A stretch of 64,000 nucleotides of DNA, taken from assembly GCF_902829255.1 (NCBI RefSeq), contig NZ_CADEPK010000353.1, positions 60,199-124,198 of the forward strand, read 5' to 3'. This document shows positions 16,454-25,076 of the stretch, one piece after another (the stretch's first letter is position 1; every line of letters starts with the position of its first letter). The DNA comes from Metabacillus niabensis (GTDB lineage Bacteria > Bacillota > Bacilli > Bacillales > Bacillaceae). A program made the position numbers and the translations under genes. Below the pieces are notes generated by a model, which worked only from the letters and a program-made list of their open reading frames with translations, had not been told where the DNA came from and made no database searches.

Positions 16454-16945
16454 TTAATGAAACGACTTTTGATTCGTATTAAATTCCTTGCCCATCCCTT
16501 GGAGGAAGCCTGTCATGGTTGCGATAGAGGCAAGAACATCCGGATCATTCATTGATTTAATGAGCCTCCATTTGCTTACCTTGCCGTCTTGTTCACCCAT
16601 TTGGTCTAAGCCGCTCATAACAGCACTCATCAATGTATTTACCTTTTCTGGGTCCATTTCACCAACGAGCTTTACCATGTTAATTGCATTTTTGATCGTG
16701 TTGTGCATGTTCGGTTGATTTAATTGTCCCATAGCAAGGACACCAACCTTTTCACGCGTTTTTAATAATCCCTTCACTGCATCTAACACACCTGTGCTAT
16801 GCAGCTCTTGAAGGATTTCCAGGCTAGTTGTTATTGCCTCGCGATTATTTGCGATTAACGACATAATTTCACCTATTGCTTCAGCCTGTTCCTCCGCTTT
16901 CGTCGGTACCCTTTTTTCAATGTGATGAATAGGCTTGGCCATCAT
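16454..16945 (-). CDS. DUF1641 family protein (YrhD-like)
   Basis: 163 residues starting at ATG 16945 after GAGGG; its first 29 bases overlap the end of the formate dehydrogenase gene. DUF1641 proteins are mostly helical and soluble. The G-L-D-Q-M-G-E-Q-D-G-K-V-S-K-W-R-L-I-K-S-M-N-D-P-D segment with a following G-F-L-Q-G-M-G-K stretch matches YrhD of B. subtilis, which likewise lies next to the formate dehydrogenase gene yrhE. A chaperone or subunit role for the molybdoenzyme is inferred from this constant pairing. Confidence 0.82.
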   Translation of the reverse strand: MMAKPIHHIEKRVPTKAEEQAEAIGEIMSLIANNREAITTSLEILQELHSTGVLDAVKGLLKTREKVGVLAMGQLNQPNMHNTIKNAINMVKLVGEMDPEKVNTLMSAVMSGLDQMGEQDGKVSKWRLIKSMNDPDVLASIATMTGFLQGMGKEFNTNQKSFH

Positions 16946-19904
16946 CTGTTCCCTCACTTTCCATCATCTCAGGGATTTGTATGAAATCACGGCGATTCCA
17001 CTTTTTCTCAACCTCTACACCAATATGTGGCTGACGATTACCAAAGCGATAGTTTTCCTTAATGATCGGTGAAGGACCTTCAGCCTCGAGCACCTCCATC
17101 TTGACGTGCATCTCTTTGTAGTTAGGTGTATGTGTAATTTTATCGTGATAGCTACTTGTTAATTTGTTCACTGCCGACTCATCACTTCGTGTATTCATCG
17201 GTAAATAAAGTTGTTTTCCTTTTACAAGATCAGTTACCCAAACTCTAATCTTTACTTCACCATACGGAGAAATTAATTTCACCAATGCCCCTGTCTTTAT
17301 CCCTCTTTCCTCTGCTAGCTCAGGAGACACCTCAAGCCAAGGATCTGGAACCTTTTTCGCAATCCCTTCGACGCGATACGTCATATTGCCTTCATGGAAA
17401 TGCTCAAGCATCCGTCCGTTATTTAAATGCAAATCATACTCTTCTCCAACCTCAAGCGGCTCCGTCCATTCAACAGGGAAGAGACGCGCTAAGCCATCTG
17501 GGAAGCCGAACTTATCTTCATAAAGAAGCGGTGTGTCTGTTCCATCAGCAGCAACTGGCCATACGAGACTATTCCAGTTTTCAAGGCGTTCATAGCTTAC
17601 TCCTGCAAAGATTGGCGCAAGACTAGCTGCCTCTGCCATAATTTCACCTGGATGTGCATAATTCCAATTTGCCCCTAGTGCATTTGCAATTTCTTGAAAA
17701 ATCACCCAATCAGGCTTACTATCACCAAGTGGCTCAAATACTTGGTAAAGCCGTTGAATTCGGCGTTCAGTATTTGTAAACGTTCCTTCCTTTTCTAGGC
17801 TTGGTGAAGCTGGAAGAACAACATCTGCATACTTCGCCGTTTTTGAAAGGAAGATGTCCTGAACAACGAAGAAATCAAGCTTTTCAAACGCATTTTCTAC
17901 ATAATTAATGTTTGAGTCTACTAGCCCCATTTCTTCACCGAATAAATACATTGCCTTTACCTTTCCATCCATAATTGCCTCTACAATTTGGTGGTTATTT
18001 AAGCCAGGCTTTTTCGGGATTTCTGTCCCCCATTTTTTTTCATAACGAGCTCTTACCTTATCATTTTCAACTGGCTCATAGCCTGGCAACCATGCAGGCA
18101 TTGTTCCAAAGTCACATGCCCCTTGAACATTGTTATGCCCACGCAATGGATAAGCACCACAACCTGGCTTTGCATAATTTCCTGTCACTAATAAAAGATT
18201 CGAAATCGCTGTACTTGTATCAGATCCACCCATATGTTGAGTAACACCCATTGCCCAAAGAATACAGACAGTTTTTGCCTCATGAATCATTGTTGCGAGC
18301 TGAATAAGCTCTTCCTTGCTAACACCTGTTTTTTCCTCTGCATATTCGAGAGTGAATTTATCTAATGATGAAACATATTCCTCATAGCCTTTTACCCGTT
18401 TTTGTAAAAATTCTTGATCCTGCCAACCCTGTTCGATAATATATTTCGTTATCGCATTTAACATGACTAAATCACTACCAGGGTTTGGATGGATTTTAAA
18501 ATCAGCCATTTGTGCCAGCTCATGCTCACGTATATCAGCAACAACAATTTTTTGTCCATGAAGCTTATGAGCGCGCTTCACCCGAGTTGCAAGCACAGGA
18601 TGTGATTCAGCGGGGTTAGCCCCAATAACAAAGACGAGGTCAGAACTTGCAATATCCTTCATCGTTCCAGAATCACCACCATAGCCAACCGTCCGCATTA
18701 AGCCTGTTGTTGCAGGTGATTGACAATACCGTGAGCAATTGTCAACATTATTCGTCTTGAATATTGAACGGGCTAACTTCTGGAAAAGATAGTTTTCTTC
18801 ATTTGTACATTTTGACGAGGCAATAAACCCTAATGATTCAGGACCATGCTCATCCATTGTTGTTTTAAGCTTTGATGCAACAAGAGCAATTGCTTCCTCC
18901 CAAGTAGCTTCAACAAACATATCTCCCTGACGGATAAGCGGCTTCGTCAGACGGTCCTCACTATTAACAAAGTCCCAGCCGAATTTCCCCTTCACACACG
19001 TAGAAATTCCATTCACTGGTGCTTCAGCTTGTGGCTGTATTTTTAAAATATCCCGATCCTTTGTCCAAACCTCAAAGCTGCAGCCAACTCCACAGTAGGT
19101 ACAAACAGTTTTAGTTCGTTTAACCCTATCCTCCCGCATCGTTGCTTCAATATTTGATATCGTAAATATCTCTTTGTAGCCTGGCTCTACCTCTTTTGTA
19201 AGGTCAATCATCGGTTCAAGAATATCCTTTGGAATCCCTGTCATATAGCCTGCTTTTCCAAGCATCGATTTTTCCATTAATGCATTACAAGGGCAAACCG
19301 TTACACAATGGCCACATGATACACATGATGATTCGTTTATCGGGACATCATTATCCCAAATCACTCTTGGGCGTTCCCGTTCCCAATCAATACTTAACAC
19401 TTCACTCACTTGAACATCCTGACATGCTTCCACACACATTCCACATAAAATACATTGGTCCGGTTCATAGCGATACATTGGATGTGAGTTGTCTGCAGGG
19501 TATGGTTTTGGTTCAAATGGATATTTTTGATGCTCTATGCCGAGATGCTCTGCGGTATTATGTACTTCACAATTCCCATTGTTATTATCACAAACCGTAC
19601 AATAAAGCTCGTGATTTTTTAAAATTCGCGACATCGCTTCATGCTGCGCAGCTTGTGTTTTTTGTGAATTTGTATTAACCTTCATTTCTGGCTCTGCCTT
19701 TGTTGCACAAGCTCTTTTTAACTCTCCATTTATCTCAACCATACAGGTATCACATGTTTGCAATACACCAACTCCAACCTGTGGCTGATATGAACAAATT
19801 CCAGGTATGTATAAGTCACTATGATTTTTCGCAATTTCAAAGATCGATTGCTCAGAGCTGGCCTCATATGTCTTCCCGTTTATTTCAATCGAGAATGTTT
19901 TCAA
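16917..19904 (-). CDS. Formate dehydrogenase-like molybdoenzyme, alpha subunit (YrhE-like)
   Basis: 995 residues from TTG 19904 (AAGGAGG 9 bases upstream). Order of parts: [2Fe-2S] ferredoxin domain with C-D-T-C; C-x-x-C motif near C-T-V-C-D-N-N-N-G-N-C; two [4Fe-4S] motifs, C-I-L-C-G-M-C and C-V-S-C-G-H-C; a further cluster at C-T-Y-C-G-V-G-C; then the molybdopterin domains. In D-N-C-S-R-Y-C the last cysteine sits where E. coli FdhF has selenocysteine, so this is a cysteine-type formate dehydrogenase. It oxidises formate to CO2, probably in the cytoplasm. Electron acceptor not evident. First gene of a four-gene operon. Confidence 0.92.
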   Translation of the reverse strand: MKTFSIEINGKTYEASSEQSIFEIAKNHSDLYIPGICSYQPQVGVGVLQTCDTCMVEINGELKRACATKAEPEMKVNTNSQKTQAAQHEAMSRILKNHELYCTVCDNNNGNCEVHNTAEHLGIEHQKYPFEPKPYPADNSHPMYRYEPDQCILCGMCVEACQDVQVSEVLSIDWERERPRVIWDNDVPINESSCVSCGHCVTVCPCNALMEKSMLGKAGYMTGIPKDILEPMIDLTKEVEPGYKEIFTISNIEATMREDRVKRTKTVCTYCGVGCSFEVWTKDRDILKIQPQAEAPVNGISTCVKGKFGWDFVNSEDRLTKPLIRQGDMFVEATWEEAIALVASKLKTTMDEHGPESLGFIASSKCTNEENYLFQKLARSIFKTNNVDNCSRYCQSPATTGLMRTVGYGGDSGTMKDIASSDLVFVIGANPAESHPVLATRVKRAHKLHGQKIVVADIREHELAQMADFKIHPNPGSDLVMLNAITKYIIEQGWQDQEFLQKRVKGYEEYVSSLDKFTLEYAEEKTGVSKEELIQLATMIHEAKTVCILWAMGVTQHMGGSDTSTAISNLLLVTGNYAKPGCGAYPLRGHNNVQGACDFGTMPAWLPGYEPVENDKVRARYEKKWGTEIPKKPGLNNHQIVEAIMDGKVKAMYLFGEEMGLVDSNINYVENAFEKLDFFVVQDIFLSKTAKYADVVLPASPSLEKEGTFTNTERRIQRLYQVFEPLGDSKPDWVIFQEIANALGANWNYAHPGEIMAEAASLAPIFAGVSYERLENWNSLVWPVAADGTDTPLLYEDKFGFPDGLARLFPVEWTEPLEVGEEYDLHLNNGRMLEHFHEGNMTYRVEGIAKKVPDPWLEVSPELAEERGIKTGALVKLISPYGEVKIRVWVTDLVKGKQLYLPMNTRSDESAVNKLTSSYHDKITHTPNYKEMHVKMEVLEAEGPSPIIKENYRFGNRQPHIGVEVEKKWNRRDFIQIPEMMESEGTDDGQAYSSH

Positions 19905-20140
19905 AGATTCATGCCTCCTTCTAATGTTTATTTTCTAATACTATTTTTCACTATTTTTTAACTGATATACTCAAATTCTCCTTGTCTCTCTGTCTTTATA
20001 CTCATTCATACAAAATAAATGGAATCCATGATATAACGAATGACTTATTTCTAAGCTCTGTTGCTTTTTATTAGCGGTTGTTTTATTAATGATGCAGTGC
20101 TCACTTTCTGCACCAATCACCCTTTAAAAAGCAATAACAA

Positions 20141-20167
20141 AAAGACCTTCCGACTAGGAAGGCCTTT
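20141..20167 (-). terminator. Terminator of the methyltransferase gene
   Basis: Stem AAAGACCTTCC (20141-20151) / GGAAGGCCTTT (20157-20167) with one mismatch and a 5-base loop; CTTTTTG follows on the minus strand. Confidence 0.75.
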
Positions 20168-20175
20168 CACATGAA

Positions 20176-20931
20176 CTATTTCGCTTTTGCCAGCACCATA
20201 AAGCGATGCTGTGTAAAATCAATATAACCCTTTTGCTCAATTTTCTGATGAATCTTATATAAACTAGGTAGGAAGGCTTCAACATCAAAATTAGGGACTT
20301 GCCAAGGAATGGCTTTTAAATAATAAACCAATGCGCCAACATCATAAAACCGTTGAGCTGGATAATCCTCACAAGCTTTTATCACTTCAAAATTATATGT
20401 CTTTAACTCTTTTAAAGCTGCTTTTAAGCTCCAATCAGCATATTCATGGTTAATCGAGACACCTAACATCTCATTTATCCCTTTACAGTCAAGACCACCA
20501 ACCTGTTGCGTTAAAAACATTCCATCGTTTTTGAGAATCCTTCTTACTTCCTTCGCTGAAAAGGATTCATGTTGATTCAGAATAAGGTCAAACTGTCCTG
20601 TCTGAAATGGAAGCCTATTATCCTCTTCTATCTGAACCACCTTTACTCCTAATGGTGTTAAACGAGCTTTTGCAATTGTTACATTAGGCAAATAGCTTTC
20701 TGTTGCATAAACGGAAGGTGGAAAAGGTCTTAACGATTCTAAAAACTCTCCACCACCTGTTCCCATATCTAACATAGATGATGCCTGTTGAATCGCTCGA
20801 ATAGCCATACTTCCATATGACCATGGCAATGGCTCACTTCTCATTCTGCCTGAATCTGTAATATACGAAAAATCCCAGCCGACAAATGGTTCATCAGCCT
20901 GTTTAATAAAAGCACGAAATGAATGATCCAT
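20176..20931 (-). CDS. Class I SAM-dependent methyltransferase
   Basis: 251 residues from ATG 20931 with GGAGGG 7 bases before it. The SAM-binding motif M-L-D-M-G-T-G-G-G-E-F lies near residue 55, followed by the acidic A-T-E-S-Y motif and F-D-L-I-L-N-Q-H-E post-motif. The C-terminal part with Y-P-A-Q-R-F-Y-D-V-G-A-L-V-Y-Y-L-K-A-I-P-W resembles Bacillus methyltransferases of the YxjB/RlmA-type annotation group, but the substrate cannot be told. It is monocistronic with its own terminator. Confidence 0.85.
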   Translation of the reverse strand: MDHSFRAFIKQADEPFVGWDFSYITDSGRMRSEPLPWSYGSMAIRAIQQASSMLDMGTGGGEFLESLRPFPPSVYATESYLPNVTIAKARLTPLGVKVVQIEEDNRLPFQTGQFDLILNQHESFSAKEVRRILKNDGMFLTQQVGGLDCKGINEMLGVSINHEYADWSLKAALKELKTYNFEVIKACEDYPAQRFYDVGALVYYLKAIPWQVPNFDVEAFLPSLYKIHQKIEQKGYIDFTQHRFMVLAKAK

Positions 20932-21032
20932 TATGATTCCCTCCAAATTTATTGTTAACGTTATAAAAATTTGTCTATTTGGAGGACCTCTTTGTGATAC
21001 GAAAAATTGTTATGTATCATGTTCTTTTCTGT

Positions 21033-21533
21033 TCATTTTTCATCTCCGTTTAACATATTTTCATTAAATTTAGTAAAGTGGGGTTTTATAAATTTGGTTG
21101 CTGCAACATAACTAAGCATTGCCAAGCCAAGTAGTAAAAAGCAATAGTGGAAGCTTTTTAATCCTACTGTTGGCGAATTTGCTATTACAGAACTCCCACA
21201 AAGAAGAAGCAGCCCAAGACTAGTTAAAAGCACCGTGAACATGCCATTACGCCTGAATAGTATAGAGCTTAATAAAACGATAATGTACATACCACTAAAA
21301 AACATCATGAGCGGGAATAGCGGTAGAAACTTTGCTGCGTATACAACATGATCAATAGGTAATATATCATTTGCTTGTTCCACCGAACCGTTCATCATCC
21401 GAGAAAATATTGCTGAATATTTCCATTCCCATGGATTATCTAAAATCTGACTACCTTCATACCAAGCTGCAGCAGTTGAGATAAGGAATAAAAGAAAAGC
21501 TGTTCCTAATTGAGTCCATTTACTTAACAACAC
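21033..21533 (-). CDS. Membrane protein, N-terminus like DUF4306 (YjdJ-type)
   Basis: About 166 residues with four hydrophobic helices. GTG 21533 is preferred because GAGGG lies 8 bases before it; an ATG nine codons earlier (21560) has no clear site. The segment after the first helix, T-A-A-A-W-Y-E-G-S-Q-I-L-D-N-P-W-E-W-K-Y-S, resembles the DUF4306 signature of Bacillus YjdJ-like proteins. Function is unknown. It stands alone, between the methyltransferase and the divergent AraC-type gene. Confidence 0.6.
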   Translation of the reverse strand: MLLSKWTQLGTAFLLFLISTAAAWYEGSQILDNPWEWKYSAIFSRMMNGSVEQANDILPIDHVVYAAKFLPLFPLMMFFSGMYIIVLLSSILFRRNGMFTVLLTSLGLLLLCGSSVIANSPTVGLKSFHYCFLLLGLAMLSYVAATKFIKPHFTKFNENMLNGDEK

Positions 21534-21779
21534 GCTCAAATCCCTCGATTCTATTTGCATTTATATTCTTCTTAATAAGACGAATCCCATCGAACAAAGT
21601 TCCTTTTTCTAACAATTTTATTTGTACCATTTCTGTAATATTATTACAATTATTTTATCGTCTAAGTCAATAAAACTTAAGTTTTATCCTATACAATCGT
21701 TCGAACTGTCTAAGGTGAGCATAAATTGACAGGATGGATTTCATTTATGCTGCTACAATTTTGTTAGGAGTTGAGAAGC

Positions 21780-22640
21780 ATGGCACTAGTTGAATCATTA
21801 CAAAAGGCAATCGATTATATGGAGGACCATTTATTAGAAGATATCAAAATTGAAGATATCGCAAAGGAAGCTAATATTTCGCCGTTCCATTTCCAGCGTA
21901 CGTTTATTATTCTGACAGATATATCAATCGGAGAATATATACGCCGGCGCCGTTTGACATTAGCTGCTCAAGAATTAATAAGTACAAACAGAAAAGTTAT
22001 CGATCTTGCCTACCGCTACGGCTATGAAACTCCCGAGGCTTTTTCAAAGGCTTTTCGAAAGCAGCATAAGATTACTCCAACTGAAGCGCGAAAAGGGTTT
22101 GGAAGGCTGCAAGCTTATAATCGCCTAACAATACAGGTTAGTCTGAAAGGAGCAGATCCCATGAATTATCGAATGATTGAAAGAAACGCCTTTCAAGTGG
22201 TCGGTGTCAAGCGTACATGTACTACAGAGACAACAAATGAAGGTTTACCAGGTATTACAGATTTTTGGGCTGATATGCATCAACAAGGTGTAATCAAACA
22301 ATTACTTGAGCAAAATGACGGGCAAATAAAAGGATTATTAGGTATTAATGACTGCTACAATGATGAACAAAATACGCTTGATTATTGGATTGCAACTGAA
22401 CATAAAGGAAGCGTACCAGAAGGCATGAGTGCGTTTCATTTTCCAGCTTCAAAATGGGTCGTGTTTGAGGTACGCGGCCCCGTACCAGATGCTTTTATTC
22501 AAACATGGCGCAGCATTTATTCAGAATGGTTCCCGTCGAATAGGTATGAGCCAGCAGACATCGCTGGATTTGAGCTTTATATAAGCGAGGATGTTAATCA
22601 ACCAGATTCGATAAATGAGATTTGGATTGCAATTAAATAA
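21780..22640 (+). CDS. AraC family regulator with GyrI-like effector domain
   Basis: 286 residues from ATG 21780 (TTAGGAG 9 bases upstream). Residues 1-105 hold the two AraC helix-turn-helices, the second with D-L-A-Y-R-Y-G-Y-E-T-P-E-A-F-S-K-A-F-R-K. Residues about 125-286 form a GyrI-like/AraC_E_bind domain (Y-R-M-I-E-R-N-A-F-Q-V-V-G-V; ending D-S-I-N-E-I-W-I-A-I). This architecture is found in regulators that bind bulky hydrophobic ligands and antibiotics, as in Rob. Target genes are not evident next to it. Confidence 0.88.
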   Translation: MALVESLQKAIDYMEDHLLEDIKIEDIAKEANISPFHFQRTFIILTDISIGEYIRRRRLTLAAQELISTNRKVIDLAYRYGYETPEAFSKAFRKQHKITPTEARKGFGRLQAYNRLTIQVSLKGADPMNYRMIERNAFQVVGVKRTCTTETTNEGLPGITDFWADMHQQGVIKQLLEQNDGQIKGLLGINDCYNDEQNTLDYWIATEHKGSVPEGMSAFHFPASKWVVFEVRGPVPDAFIQTWRSIYSEWFPSNRYEPADIAGFELYISEDVNQPDSINEIWIAIK

Positions 22641-22653
22641 GCTGTAAATTGCT

Positions 22654-22680
22654 AAGGGCAGGTTTTGTTAACCTGCCTTT
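22654..22680. terminator. Terminator between AraC-type and M23 genes
   Basis: Stem GGCAGGTT (22657-22664) / AACCTGCC (22670-22677), followed by TTT. It lies between convergent genes and can serve both. Confidence 0.7.
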
Positions 22681-22736
22681 AGTTCGTCCTTATCTTTCGT
22701 ATTACTGTTGATTTTGCTCTCCTTAAAATCCTACTC

Positions 22737-23636
22737 CTACCAAACTAAACTATTTCTGACGAGAAATTTACCATCGAATCGGATCGGGACTCCCTTACCA
22801 TCCTTTTCTGCGTGAATATGTAAATGTGGTTCGGTTGTATTACCCGAATTGCCGACAAGACCAATCGGTTGACCTGTCTTTACAGCATCACCTGCTTCCA
22901 CAAGAATACTCCCTTTTTTCATATGAGCAATAAGGATAGTTGTATTCTCATTTTTACAGTTGATTTTGACATAATTCCCTTCCGGATTTTTCAGATCAGC
23001 CTTCGGTGGAGCTAAATCCGGTAAATCATTTCTTGCTTCGATAATTTCACCAGTACAAGGACTATATAATGTATCCTCATAAATTTCATATTTAGACAGC
23101 TGCTCAGGGTATATGCCCGTTGCTCTCATCCCAAATTGATTCAGTTTCAAAACATCTAGTGCATACTTTTGCTCTGGATAAGATTGATGATAATTCAATT
23201 GCACATGATTCCCACCTTGACCAACATAATACCACCCATCCTTCAATGGGAAGTCAAGTTCGATCGCTTGCTCATTTGTTGAAAATCCGTTAAATACCCA
23301 TACATTATACATACCGAAGATACTGATTAACAAAACACTAATTCCAAGTGAAAGCTTTTGCTTACCAGTATCATTCAGCCAAAATGATAACTCGCGAGCC
23401 TTTCTCCATGAAATAATGAAGACAACAATAAATAAAAGAACCCAAGCAAACCGCAGGTAATAACTAAACCAGCTCCATGGCGATGAAAAAAATCCCCAGC
23501 TTATTACTAAAAGTGCCAGTAACCCATGTAATATCCAATCAAGCCTACTTTGATATTTTCCTCTCCATAATGAATAAATAAAATAAGCTGGCAGGATAAA
23601 CTGGACGACAATTAATTGTAATATAGCAACTATCAT
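22737..23636 (-). CDS. Membrane-anchored M23-type metallopeptidase
   Basis: 299 residues with AAAGGAG before the ATG. Three to four N-terminal helices (about 1-120) anchor an outer M23/LytM-like domain. G-L-V-G-N-S-G-N-T-T-E-P-H-L-H-I-H supplies the H-x-H zinc motif. The first motif reads Q-K-Y-A-L-D, giving the aspartate but a lysine where LytM has histidine; a nearby N-Y-H could replace it, as in some M23 relatives. Expected to cut peptidoglycan cross-bridges or act as a regulator if inactive. Monocistronic. Confidence 0.8.
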   Translation of the reverse strand: MIVAILQLIVVQFILPAYFIYSLWRGKYQSRLDWILHGLLALLVISWGFFSSPWSWFSYYLRFAWVLLFIVVFIISWRKARELSFWLNDTGKQKLSLGISVLLISIFGMYNVWVFNGFSTNEQAIELDFPLKDGWYYVGQGGNHVQLNYHQSYPEQKYALDVLKLNQFGMRATGIYPEQLSKYEIYEDTLYSPCTGEIIEARNDLPDLAPPKADLKNPEGNYVKINCKNENTTILIAHMKKGSILVEAGDAVKTGQPIGLVGNSGNTTEPHLHIHAEKDGKGVPIRFDGKFLVRNSLVW

Positions 23637-23799
23637 TTTTTATCTCCTTTATATAAGAACAAATGTTATTAATGCATACGAGTGAAAAACCGATAAGTTC
23701 CTTTTAAATCTCATCCTTATTTCATTTTAGCTTCATGAAAATGAATGAATTCATCGTCTCAGGATACATTAACAAAGAGGTTATTAAAGGAGGATTCAC

Positions 23800-23931
23800 A
23801 TGGAAAACACACATGAATTTGTAGAAAAATTACACGAAGATCAAGCTAAGGCAAGACAAAACGAAAAACGCCAAAGCAAAGCACAGGCTAATCGTAAATT
23901 ACCAAATAAACAGCATAGCACGAATAAGTAA
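23800..23931 (+). CDS. DUF4023 family small protein
   Basis: 43 residues, ATG 23800 with AAAGGAGG 6 bases upstream. The start M-E-N-T-H-E-F-V-E-K-L-H and the basic, glutamine-rich tail with L-P-N-K-Q-H match DUF4023, a small Bacillaceae protein family of unknown function. It is hydrophilic, with no membrane segment. No partner genes adjoin it; the LysM-amidase gene follows 110 bases later on the same strand. Confidence 0.75.
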   Translation: MENTHEFVEKLHEDQAKARQNEKRQSKAQANRKLPNKQHSTNK

Positions 23932-24040
23932 TGTCCATTTGGCTGCTAATCTGCAGCCTATTTTCTTATCTTACATTTTAAGAATCATACGATTTCAACT
24001 TTCCATTCTTCCAATAAATCGATTATGAGAGGTGAAGACA

Positions 24041-25027
24041 ATGAAAAAGCATTTTCTACTCATCATTTGTCTGATTTATTGCCTAGTCATTGTAGCTAAT
24101 TCTGCTTATGCTCAAAGACCGAGCAATCTTTACGAGGTAAAGCCTGATGATACGTTATCTAAAATCGCACAAAAATATCATACCTCTATAGCAGATCTTA
24201 AATTATACAATGGTTTGCAAGCAAATACCGTTACAGAAGGACAAAAGCTACTTGTTCCAATTACGTATACGGTTCGCTCTGGAGATACGCTAAAACATTT
24301 GTCTTCAACCTTTCAGCTATCAAGCGAGGCAATAAAAAAGGCAAACCGACTTTCTTCAGACCAACTACAAAAAGGGCAACAATTAAGGATTGTTCCTAAA
24401 AAGCTAAGCATGCATGGTCAGCATATTGTTATGACAAGGGAACAATTTAAAACGTGGCTAGAAAACAACACATTTAATCGCAAAATCACACTCATTCAGC
24501 ATCATCACACATGGCTGCCATCATACAAGGATTTTACTGGAAATAACCATTTTGCAATGCTCGAGGGAATGGAAAATTTTCATAGAAAAAATATGAACTG
24601 GAAAACGATCGCTCAAAATCTTACAACATTTCCCGATGGGACTATTGCCGTCTCAAGGCCATTTAATATTGCCCCGGAAGGTTCAATTGGAAATAAAGCG
24701 AACGATGCCGGACTAATGATTGAAAATATCGGTAATTTCGATATCGGACATGACGTCATGACAAAGGAGCAAAAGGATACAATCGTCTACATGACAGCAC
24801 TACTTTGTCTCAAATTTGGGTTAACCCCATCAATTGATAGCATTACCTACCATCATTGGTGGAATTTAAAAACCGGAGAAAGAGTATTAGACAATGCCAA
24901 AAGCTTTGACGTTAAAACATGCCCAGGCACCGGTTTTTTTGGCGGAAACACAACCACCAGTGCAAAAAAATACTTTTACCCACTCATCCAAAAGAAAATG
25001 AACGAAATCTCCTCTACTTTTGAATAA
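24041..25027 (+). CDS. Secreted LysM N-acetylmuramoyl-L-alanine amidase-like protein
   Basis: 328 residues from ATG 24041 (GAGAGGTG upstream). A signal peptide (about 1-25) is followed by two LysM repeats (Y-E-V-K-P-D-D-T-L-S-K-I-A-Q-K-Y and Y-T-V-R-S-G-D-T-L-K) that bind glycan strands. Residues about 130-320 form an Amidase_2-like domain: T-L-I-Q-H-H-H-T-W-L-P-S-Y, N-D-A-G-L-M-I-E-N-I-G-N-F-D and Y-H-H-W-W-N...C-P-G-T, which would supply zinc ligands. It probably hydrolyses or remodels cell wall peptidoglycan, perhaps during sporulation or germination. A palindrome ends the gene. Confidence 0.87.
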   Translation: MKKHFLLIICLIYCLVIVANSAYAQRPSNLYEVKPDDTLSKIAQKYHTSIADLKLYNGLQANTVTEGQKLLVPITYTVRSGDTLKHLSSTFQLSSEAIKKANRLSSDQLQKGQQLRIVPKKLSMHGQHIVMTREQFKTWLENNTFNRKITLIQHHHTWLPSYKDFTGNNHFAMLEGMENFHRKNMNWKTIAQNLTTFPDGTIAVSRPFNIAPEGSIGNKANDAGLMIENIGNFDIGHDVMTKEQKDTIVYMTALLCLKFGLTPSIDSITYHHWWNLKTGERVLDNAKSFDVKTCPGTGFFGGNTTTSAKKYFYPLIQKKMNEISSTFE

Positions 25028-25036
25028 AATAGGAAA

Positions 25037-25063
25037 GGGACAGTCCCCAGTGGGGACTGTCCC
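25037..25063. repeat. GC-rich palindrome, probable bidirectional terminator
   Basis: Perfect 13-bp arms GGGACAGTCCCCA (25037-25049) and TGGGGACTGTCCC (25051-25063) with one central base; each arm is itself partly self-complementary (GGGAC..GTCCC). It stands between convergent genes. Similar GGGACAGTCCCC elements recur in Bacillus genomes, so it may be a dispersed repeat used as terminator. There is no U-tract. Confidence 0.6.
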
Positions 25064-25076
25064 TAATATCTCCTTC

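Noticed and set aside
19229..19678. 149-codon plus-strand frame inside the formate dehydrogenase gene
   Set aside because: Opposite strand of the iron-sulfur cluster region; composition is a by-product of the real gene.
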